This document shows, piece after piece, positions 1 to 4,895 of a stretch of 8,102 bases of DNA. This DNA is from Nostoc sp. GT001 (lineage in GTDB: Bacteria > Cyanobacteriota > Cyanobacteriia > Cyanobacteriales > Nostocaceae). The notes under the pieces were generated by a model. The model searched no databases. It was not told the origin of the DNA and saw only the letters and a list, made by a program, of their open reading frames with translations. Numbering within the stretch: the stretch's first letter is position 1; each line of letters begins with the position of its first letter. Both the position numbers and the translations under genes were made by a program. Where the stretch lies: assembly GCF_030382115.1 (NCBI RefSeq), contig NZ_JAUDRJ010000003.1, positions 3,458,893-3,466,994 of the forward strand, given 5' to 3'.

Positions 1-7
1 ACTTTTT

Positions 8-55
8 CCCCTGCTCCCCTGCTCCCCTGCTCCCCTGCTCCCCTGCCCCCTTGCC
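8..55. repeat. Tandem octamer repeat (CCCCTGCT)n downstream of pdxH
   Basis: Four perfect head-to-tail copies of CCCCTGCT (8-15, 16-23, 24-31, 32-39) are followed by two decayed copies (40-47 ending GCC, 48-55 CCCTTGCC). The array ends a few bases from the pdxH stop codon, so it lies in the 3' flank of that gene. Read on the minus strand the unit is AGCAGGGG, and one copy of the same word occurs at 1931-1938 downstream of the AI-2E gene. Such short tandem intergenic repeats are typical of filamentous cyanobacteria. No function is visible, and there is no stem followed by a T-run that would mark a terminator. Confidence 0.85.
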
Positions 56-61
56 TCTTCT

Positions 62-706
62 TCAGGGTGACAATCGCTCAATTTTCCAAGTGCTATTATC
101 TAAACGGCTATAGAGTAAGCGATCATGCAGACGGCTAGGGCGTCCTTGCCAAAACTCAATTTCTGTGGGGATCACTCGTAAGCCTCCCCAATGAGGCGGC
201 CGAGGAATCTCCTGATTTTCATATTTGCCCTGGAATTCCTGCACGCGTCGCTCAAGAACTTCTCGGCTTTCTATCACCTCGCTTTGATTAGATACCCACG
301 CACCCAAGCGACTTTTGGCAGGGCGACTTTCAAAATACTGGTCAGATTCAGTTTCGGAAACTTTCTCCACATACCCCGAAATTCGGACTTGACGTTCCAG
401 TTCTGCCCACCAAAAAACTAAAGCCGCCTGGGGATTTTCTGCCAGTTGTTGTGCTTTGTGGCTGTTGTAGTTTGTGAAGAAGGCAAAGCCCCGTTCATCA
501 AAATCCTTGAGCAGCACCATTCTAGCTGAGGGCTTACCGTCTGGTGTGGCTGTAGCAATAGTCATGGCATTGGGTTCGGGGAGTTGTGCTGCTAGTGCCT
601 GATCGAACCATTTTTTAAATTGGATAAAAGGATTGAGTTCTACTTCGAGTTCGCTTAAACCTTCCAAGGTGTAGTCTTTGCGAAGGTCAGCTACCGTTTT
701 GTCCAT
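62..706 (-). CDS. pdxH: Pyridoxamine 5'-phosphate oxidase (PNPOx)
   Basis: FMN-dependent cytosolic oxidase that converts pyridoxine or pyridoxamine 5'-phosphate to pyridoxal 5'-phosphate, the last step of PLP synthesis and salvage. The 214-residue product is full length (E. coli PdxH is 218) and collinear with it. Family landmarks are visible: RMVLLK (62-67) and [11 protein letters not shown] (78-88) in the FMN-binding split barrel, ERQVRISG (104-111), GAWVSNQS (135-142), and the C-terminal block [13 protein letters not shown] (184-196), whose RLHDR is the substrate-binding signature, ending in WKIERLSP. The ATG at 704-706 gives the normal N-terminus; AAGGA lies 11 bases upstream (718-722 on the plus strand). 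It is divergent from the AI-2E gene and stands alone on its strand. Identification is near certain; regulation is not evident. Confidence 0.97.
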   Translation of the reverse strand: MDKTVADLRKDYTLEGLSELEVELNPFIQFKKWFDQALAAQLPEPNAMTIATATPDGKPSARMVLLKDFDERGFAFFTNYNSHKAQQLAENPQAALVFWWAELERQVRISGYVEKVSETESDQYFESRPAKSRLGAWVSNQSEVIESREVLERRVQEFQGKYENQEIPRPPHWGGLRVIPTEIEFWQGRPSRLHDRLLYSRLDNSTWKIERLSP

Positions 707-725
707 TGTGATTTGTTTCCTTGCT

Positions 726-755
726 ATCAGATACGCTTATATATATCTTTGTCAA
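726..755 (-). promoter_or_regulatory. Candidate sigma70-type promoter for pdxH
   Basis: On the minus strand a perfect TTGACA (-35; plus positions 750-755) is followed after 18 bases by TCTGAT (-10, 4/6 to consensus; 726-731). The predicted start would leave a leader of only about 13 bases, cutting into the AAGGA at 718-722. Either the transcript is nearly leaderless or the true -10 lies elsewhere in this AT-rich stretch. It is a pattern match only. Confidence 0.3.
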
Positions 756-833
756 AAATATCTATGATGATAATCAGTGCCATCAAGAATTTTACAAATT
801 CTCTGAATAAATATCTAAAATAGGTTGCGTCAG

Positions 834-1919
834 ATGCGCCGTTCAGCCTCCCTTCAACGCTTGTTAATTTATGGTCTGAGCGGTCCCATTATCGCTCTTA
901 ATGTCTGGTTGCTGTCTGTGCTTTTTCGCTATTTCCAGCATCCTATTACTGTATTGAGCATTGCAACGATTCTGGCTTTTTTTTTAAATTACCCGGTTAA
1001 GTTCTTTGAACGTGCCCAGATCACCCGCACTCAGGCGGTGATCATAGTTTTACTGGCAACATTAACCCTGCTTGGTATTCTGGGCGTGACCCTAGTACCG
1101 TTGATCATTGACCAAACAATCCAACTGTTAAATAAAATCCCTGACTGGTTAACCGCCAGTCAAGCAAACTTAGAGCAGTATGAGATGCTAGCAAAACAAC
1201 GACGTTTGCCAATTGATCTGAGGGTTGTGAGCAGTCAAATCAATGCCAACATTCAGAATCTAGTGCAGCAGCTAGCTTCTGGGGCAGTGGGGTTTGCTGG
1301 CACACTGCTGTCAGGATTACTTAACGTAGTGTTAGTTATCGTGCTTGCATTTTATATGCTTTTATATGGCGATCGCGTCTGGTATGGTCTGATCAATCTT
1401 TTGCCTTCTAACATTGGAGATCCCCTTACCACATCCTTGCGCCTAAACTTCCAGAACTTTTTCCTCAGCCAGTTGTTACTAGGACTGTTCATGGTGCTAA
1501 CCCTGACACCAATTTTCTTAGTGATGAAAGTGCCCTTTGCCCTGTTGTTTGCCATATTAATCGGTATCTCAGAACTCATTCCCTTTATTGGGGCATCTCT
1601 GGGTATTGGTCTGGTGACAATTTTAGTACTACTACAAAATTGGTGGTTAGCAGTTCAAGTTGCGATCGCGGCAATTCTCATGCAGCAGCTTAAAGATAAC
1701 TTGTTAGCTCCCAGGTTACTCGGCAATTTTATCGGACTGAATCCTATCTGGATTTTTGTGGCTATTTTGATGGGATTTGAGATTGCTGGGTTATTAGGGA
1801 CACTTGTTGCTGTTCCCATTGCTGGTACCATTAAAGGCACTTTCGATGCTATTAAGAGCGGTAAGCCAAGTGATTTTGTCTCAACTGTCACTATTGGTCA
1901 CGATCCTCCTCCTGATTAA
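834..1919 (+). CDS. AI-2E / PerM-family transporter (integral membrane protein)
   Basis: Polytopic inner-membrane protein of the AI-2E family (PF01594; relatives PerM, YdiK, TqsA). Of 361 residues, hydrophobic segments lie at about 9-31, 35-55, 67-93, 157-179, 207-231, 235-264, 268-288 and 300-333. A soluble stretch between the third and fourth (about 95-155) is usual in the family. Family motifs are present: ELIPFIGASLG (247-257), DNLLAPRLLG (288-297) and NPIWIFVAILMG (303-314). The substrate cannot be read from sequence; most members do not transport autoinducer-2, and some are linked to sodium/proton exchange or osmotic stress. The frame is also open from a TTG at 825, but TAGG at 821-824 abuts that codon, whereas it sits 9 bases before the ATG at 834, so ATG is chosen. 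A run of nine T (977-985) lies in the coding sequence. Its gene is divergent from pdxH. Confidence 0.9.
   Translation: MRRSASLQRLLIYGLSGPIIALNVWLLSVLFRYFQHPITVLSIATILAFFLNYPVKFFERAQITRTQAVIIVLLATLTLLGILGVTLVPLIIDQTIQLLNKIPDWLTASQANLEQYEMLAKQRRLPIDLRVVSSQINANIQNLVQQLASGAVGFAGTLLSGLLNVVLVIVLAFYMLLYGDRVWYGLINLLPSNIGDPLTTSLRLNFQNFFLSQLLLGLFMVLTLTPIFLVMKVPFALLFAILIGISELIPFIGASLGIGLVTILVLLQNWWLAVQVAIAAILMQQLKDNLLAPRLLGNFIGLNPIWIFVAILMGFEIAGLLGTLVAVPIAGTIKGTFDAIKSGKPSDFVSTVTIGHDPPPD
1369..1376. repeat. HIP1 octamer GCGATCGC (one of eight in the window)
   Basis: This palindromic octamer is the cyanobacterial HIP1 element. Other copies start at 1662, 3474, 5761, 6138, 6529, 6666 and 8011, giving about one per kilobase. 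Seven of the eight lie inside coding sequence (two in the AI-2E gene, four in speA, one in the TerC gene). One, extended to AAGCGATCGCTT at 3472-3483, is intergenic. The density supports a cyanobacterial origin; the function is not established. Confidence 0.9.
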
Positions 1920-2229
1920 GGTAGCAGAGGAGCAGGGGAGACAAGGGGACAAGGGGGAATTATTGAACAAGTTTCTCCCTTGTCTTCTCTCTCTTCCTTG
2001 TCTACCTTGTCTCTTCTCCTGTCCAATGCCCAACTCAAAAGTTGCACAATCCAATATCACAATTCACAATGGTGATCGATTACAAATTTTAGAGGATACT
2101 GCCAGCAGGCAATTTCTGAATAAAAGAAGCGCAAGCGAATATATACAGTACACGCTTTGCCAATAGTCAATTAGTTTAGTGTTGAATTTACAGTCTTTTG
2201 ATTCTCATTAATTAACTTAGAACCTGTTG
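1920..2229. other. 310-base intergenic region between the AI-2E gene and scpA
   Basis: No gene is supported here. The first third (1931-2020) is a purine-rich then pyrimidine-rich hairpin, listed separately. The rest is AT-rich, with frequent stops in all frames. A small TGCC-AGCA-GGCA hairpin lies near 2102-2113. No convincing promoter for scpA was found: TTGAAT at 2182-2187 has no good -10 at 17-19 bases. The size and the intervening hairpin argue that scpA is transcribed separately from the AI-2E gene. Confidence 0.6.
1931..2020 (+). terminator. Imperfect long hairpin after the AI-2E gene, possible terminator
   Basis: A purine-rich arm (1931-1958, containing GGGGAGACAAGG and GGACAAGGGGG) is followed by a short loop region and a pyrimidine-rich arm (about 1976-2020). 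Specific pairings: GAGACAAGG 1938-1946 with CCTTGTCTC 2005-2013, continuing outward with G-U and mismatched pairs to 1931/2020; and GACAAGG 1948-1954 with CCTTGTC 1996-2002. It starts 11 bases after the stop codon. There is no T-run after the stem, so it is not a textbook intrinsic terminator. It may stop or stabilise the transcript, or be a repeat array with no such role. Confidence 0.4.
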
Positions 2230-3060
2230 ATGGAAGCTTCCGAGCTGTTAGAAACAATCACATTTTTGATTTACCAAGCCGAGCAGGGTGAAATTGATCC
2301 TTGGGATGTCCAAGTGATTGAGGTGATTGACCGCTATTTAGAACTGATGGCACCAGGGGCAATAACAAGAGGCTATGAAGCGGACTTGTCTCAATCTGGA
2401 CAGGCATTTTTATCAGCATCAATGTTGGTATTATTCAAAGCCAATACCTTGATGCAATTGTCAACAGTCGGAGATGCACAAGATGGTATAGAAGATGATG
2501 CCCTTTTAGAAGGTGAAGACGGTGTATTACATCAGGGTCATCGTCTACCATTAGAACGGCAATTGCGTCGTCGTCCAGCGGCAATGCCGCCACCAAAGCG
2601 CCGGGTGACTCTGCAAGAGTTAATCGAGCAATTGCAGATTATGGCGAACCAGCTGAAGCTAGTAGAAAAAGTCAGCAAACCTATCCGTCCTAGGCGTCAA
2701 CCTAGCGTCCAAAGTATGCGGGAGGCGCTGGAGTTAGCTCACCAGGAAAATCTGACAGAAGTTGCTGGAGAACTGGAGCAGGTGTTGAAATTGTCGGCAA
2801 GAGAGCTAAGTTTAGAACACAATTGGGTGAATTTAGAACAACTTGTAGAATTGTGGACTAAGACAAAGCTTTTCAAGCAAAATGGGTCTGGACATGAGTC
2901 TGAACACAGTAATCTAGTTAGCGTTTTCTGGGCATTACTATTACTCTCAGCTCAATCAAAAGTAGAGCTATTTCAAGAGGATTTTTATCATGAAATTAAA
3001 ATTCGCTTAATTAGAGATTCAGCTCATATCGGCAAACCTTTTGAGAATCCGATGAACTAA
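2230..3060 (+). CDS. scpA: Segregation and condensation protein A (kleisin ScpA)
   Basis: ScpA is the kleisin subunit that, with ScpB, bridges the head domains of SMC in the bacterial condensin, compacting the nucleoid and aiding chromosome segregation. The 276-residue product (PF02616) begins with the SMC-binding N-terminal domain: GEIDPWDVQVIEVIDRYLE (20-38) is the family's hallmark helix pair, and FLSASMLVLFKANTLM (60-75) matches the usual 'A..L..LK..LLP' segment. Next come an acidic stretch (83-98), a basic proline-containing linker (105-125, RQLRRRP...PPPKRR), a helical middle, and a C-terminal winged-helix segment (227-261, LVSVFWALLLLSAQSKVELFQEDFYHEI). ATG at 2230 is preferred over the TTG just before it; neither has a clear Shine-Dalgarno. 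scpB is not adjacent in this window. Confidence 0.93.
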   Translation: MEASELLETITFLIYQAEQGEIDPWDVQVIEVIDRYLELMAPGAITRGYEADLSQSGQAFLSASMLVLFKANTLMQLSTVGDAQDGIEDDALLEGEDGVLHQGHRLPLERQLRRRPAAMPPPKRRVTLQELIEQLQIMANQLKLVEKVSKPIRPRRQPSVQSMREALELAHQENLTEVAGELEQVLKLSARELSLEHNWVNLEQLVELWTKTKLFKQNGSGHESEHSNLVSVFWALLLLSAQSKVELFQEDFYHEIKIRLIRDSAHIGKPFENPMN

Positions 3061-3099
3061 GTCCGTAAATTTGTAGCAAATTGAGGGTTTAAGTTTAAA

Positions 3100-3137
3100 C
3101 GCAGAGGGCGCAAAGTATAGCGCAGAGTAGCGCAAAG
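3100..3137. repeat. Four CGCAGAG/CGCAAAG direct repeats
   Basis: CGCAGAG (3100-3106), CGCAAAG (3109-3115), CGCAGAG (3121-3127) and CGCAAAG (3131-3137) alternate with spacers of 2, 5 and 3 bases. Irregular arrays of this CGCAGAG word resemble intergenic repeats seen in Nostoc genomes (from memory, not searched). Function unknown. Confidence 0.65.
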
Positions 3138-3228
3138 TTTCTTTGAGTCTATTCGCTACGAACTTAGGCAAAGCTGTACTAAGAAAGTCAAAAGTAGTTA
3201 TAGTCCTACAGATTTTCTCTAAGAAAGG

Positions 3229-3397
3229 CAGGAGGCAGTGTTTCGACTACGCTCAACTGCCGCGTAGTCGAAACTCAACAACCAGGTAGGAGGCGGAGGT
3301 AAAAACTGTTTATATGTGATCCGTGAGTCCTTGGCATCAAGATTTCAGGCCTCCTTGTGAGAAAAATAGGAATTTATTTTATGGGATTTTCCTCCTG
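3229..3397. repeat. Nested inverted-repeat block, possibly a decayed miniature element
   Basis: Outer arms CAGGAGG (3229-3235) and CCTCCTG (3391-3397) enclose the perfect palindrome at 3240-3274 and a second pair, AGGAGGC (3288-3294) with GCCTCCT (3349-3355). All pairs share the GGAGG core. No transposase, long terminal inverted repeats or clear target duplication were seen, so calling it a mobile element is only a possibility. Confidence 0.35.
3240..3274. repeat. Perfect palindromic hairpin, 13-base arms
   Basis: GTTTCGACTACGC (3240-3252) and GCGTAGTCGAAAC (3262-3274) are exact reverse complements separated by nine bases. The arm resembles the TTCGACTACGCTCA-type REP-like palindromes that recur in many bacterial genomes, including cyanobacteria (general knowledge, not searched). 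There is no adjacent T-run on either strand, so it is not a standard intrinsic terminator. It is the strongest perfect stem in the window apart from the heptamer arrays. Confidence 0.85.
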
Positions 3398-3481
3398 GCT
3401 CCAGCATAGCTGCTGCCTACATTGTCATAGATTTTTGATTCAGCCCCAAAATCCGAGTAAATTGAAAAGATAAGCGATCGC

Positions 3482-3511
3482 TTGTCATCTAAGTATATCG
3501 ATGGTTGTAAT
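3482..3511 (+). promoter_or_regulatory. Candidate promoter for the NDP-sugar gene
   Basis: TTGTCA (3482-3487, 5/6 to the -35 consensus) is followed after 18 bases by TGTAAT (3506-3511, 5/6 to the -10). The predicted start near 3518 gives a leader of about 110 bases. The -10 lies inside the inverted repeat ATGGTT-GTAAT-AACCAT (3501-3517), a position suited to a repressor or activator. This is pattern-based only. Confidence 0.4.
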
Positions 3512-3517
3512 AACCAT
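3501..3517. promoter_or_regulatory. Operator-like inverted repeat over the candidate -10
   Basis: ATGGTT (3501-3506) and AACCAT (3512-3517) are perfect 6-base arms separated by GTAAT. The size and symmetry suit a dimeric DNA-binding protein, and the site covers the candidate -10 TGTAAT. It does not match the NtcA pattern GTA-N8-TAC. A 6-base palindrome can arise by chance. Confidence 0.25.
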
Positions 3518-3628
3518 TAAATTCCTGTTATCCCTATTCTGGGGGATGACTTAGAGAAGAAATAAAAACTGATGATTAAGTATCACTCGATGAAAGTAAA
3601 CTGGCTTGTGGTTGAGGGATAAATTTTT

Positions 3629-4798
3629 ATGAAAGCGATGATTCTCGCGGCTGGCAAGGGTACTCGCGTGCGTCCGATTACCTATACAATTCCCAAACCA
3701 ATGATTCCCATCCTGCAAAAGCCAGTGATGGAGTTTTTGCTGGAACTGTTACGCCAACATGGATTTGACCAAATTATGGTCAATGTTAGTCATTTGGCTG
3801 AGGAAATAGAAAACTATTTCCGTGATGGTCAGCGGTTTGGGGTGCAGATTGCCTATTCGTTTGAAGGGAAAATTAATGACGAGGGTAAACTGGAGGGAGA
3901 AGCGATAGGTTCAGCTGGAGGAATGCGGCGTATCCAAGACTTCTCACCCTTTTTTGATGATACCTTTGTGGTTTTGTGCGGTGATGCTTTGATTGATTTA
4001 GATTTAACTGCGGCGGTTAAATGGCATAGAGCTAAAGGCTCGATCGCTACCATTATCACTAAATCTGTCCCCAAGGAAGAAGTTTCTAGCTATGGTGTGG
4101 TTGTGACTGACGAAGATGGTCGTGTCAAAGCTTTCCAAGAAAAACCTTCAACTGAAGAAGCCCTCAGCACCAACATCAACACAGGTATTTATATCTTTGA
4201 GCCAGAAGTTTTTAACTATATTCCCTCTGATGTTGAATATGACATTGGTAGCCAATTGTTTCCCAAATTGGTAGAAATCAAAGCCCCCTTTTACGCCATT
4301 CCTATGGACTTTGAATGGGTAGATATTGGTAAAGTCCCAGACTATTGGCGGGCGATTCGCGGTGTCCTGCTGGGTGAAATCAAAAATGTCCAAATTCCTG
4401 GTCATGAAGTCGCCCCCGGCATCTACACGGGCTTAAATGTCGCCGTCAATTGGGACAAGGTGGATATTACAGGCCCCGTTTACATTGGCGGGATGACGAG
4501 AATCGAAGACGGAGCTAAAATTGTCGGGCCAGCAATGATTGGCCCCAATTGTTGGATTTGTAGTGGCGCAACAGTGGAAAACAGCGTGATTTTTGAATGG
4601 TCGCGCTTGGGTCCTGGAGTCCGGTTAGTCGATAAGCTGGTATTTGGACGTTATTGCGTAGATAAAACTGGCGCTGCGATCGATGTTCAAGCTGCTGCTT
4701 TAGACTGGCTGATTACTGATGCCCGCCAGACACCACCATCACATACCCCTGTTGAACGACAAGCGATAGAGGAATTGTTGGGGACGAACGTAAATTAA
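3629..4798 (+). CDS. NDP-sugar pyrophosphorylase-like nucleotidyltransferase (mannose-1-phosphate guanylyltransferase-like)
   Basis: Cytosolic enzyme expected to join an NTP and a sugar-1-phosphate to give an NDP-sugar and pyrophosphate, for glycan or polysaccharide synthesis. Residues 1-240 form the NTP_transferase domain (PF00483): signature LAAGKGTRVRPIT (6-18), PKP (22-24), GSAGGMRR (94-101), metal-binding GD (118-119), EKP (171-173), NTGIYIFEP (184-192) and FEWVDIGK (228-235). Residues about 260-345 carry hexapeptide-like repeats of a left-handed beta helix, as in GMPP/GlmU-type proteins. The tail has no phosphomannomutase domain, unlike the longer fused cyanobacterial relatives. Nucleotide and sugar specificity cannot be told from sequence; GDP-mannose or a glucose derivative are both possible. 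GAGGGA (3614-3619) sits 9 bases before the ATG. It converges on speA. Confidence 0.9.
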   Translation: MKAMILAAGKGTRVRPITYTIPKPMIPILQKPVMEFLLELLRQHGFDQIMVNVSHLAEEIENYFRDGQRFGVQIAYSFEGKINDEGKLEGEAIGSAGGMRRIQDFSPFFDDTFVVLCGDALIDLDLTAAVKWHRAKGSIATIITKSVPKEEVSSYGVVVTDEDGRVKAFQEKPSTEEALSTNINTGIYIFEPEVFNYIPSDVEYDIGSQLFPKLVEIKAPFYAIPMDFEWVDIGKVPDYWRAIRGVLLGEIKNVQIPGHEVAPGIYTGLNVAVNWDKVDITGPVYIGGMTRIEDGAKIVGPAMIGPNCWICSGATVENSVIFEWSRLGPGVRLVDKLVFGRYCVDKTGAAIDVQAAALDWLITDARQTPPSHTPVERQAIEELLGTNVN

Positions 4799-4895
4799 AG
4801 TTAGGAGTTAGGAGTTAGGAGTTATTATTTTGTGTTTCACTCTTCACTTCTAACTCTTAACTTTATTCCTAACTCTTCACTCCTAACTCCTAACT
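4799..4895. repeat. Mirror-image heptamer array at the convergent junction, overlapping the speA stop
   Basis: Three copies of GTTAGGA (4800-4820) plus a partial one begin two bases after the upstream stop codon. The opposite orientation follows as TTTCACT, CTTCACT, TCTAACT and CTTAACT (4835-4862), then after a phase shift CTTCACT, CCTAACT and CCTAACT (4875-4895). The outer arms 4799-4813 and 4881-4895 are perfectly complementary over 15 bases. The right arm includes the speA stop codon (4890-4892). Such an array could act as a bidirectional terminator or transcript end for both genes, though no T-run follows the stem. Confidence 0.8.

Larger units (their letters stand above)
3061..3628. other. 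568-base intergenic region, repeat- and palindrome-rich
   Basis: No gene is supported. In order it holds the CGCARAG direct repeats (3100-3137); a tiny CAAAG-TTT-CTTTG hairpin (3133-3145); a nested set of inverted repeats (3229-3397) around a perfect 13-base-arm palindrome; a CAGCA-TAGC-TGCTG hairpin (3402-3415); an intergenic HIP1 site (3474-3481); and a candidate promoter with an operator-like inverted repeat (3482-3517). The last roughly 110 bases would be the leader of the NDP-sugar gene. Nothing resembling a tRNA or a known riboswitch was recognised. Confidence 0.6.

Noticed and set aside
191..421. Plus-strand 76-codon frame antisense to pdxH
   Set aside because: It is fully inside pdxH, with a composition typical of an antisense shadow and no start signal.
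1804..2166. Plus-strand 120-codon frame overlapping the end of the AI-2E gene
   Set aside because: Its first third is an out-of-frame reading of the AI-2E coding sequence, and its middle reads through the pyrimidine repeat (LPCLLSLPCLPCLFSC). It is low complexity, with no family match.
3061..3628. tRNA, riboswitch or other structured RNA gene in the long gap
   Set aside because: No cloverleaf with a TTCGA-type arm and an acceptor stem, and no recognised riboswitch core, was found. The visible stems are simple palindromes.
3853..4405. Minus-strand frames (3853-4074, 4148-4405) inside the NDP-sugar gene
   Set aside because: They overlap conserved motifs of the sense gene and have no independent support. 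The short minus-strand frames at 1352-1579, 1655-1891 and 7289-7471 are rejected for the same reason.
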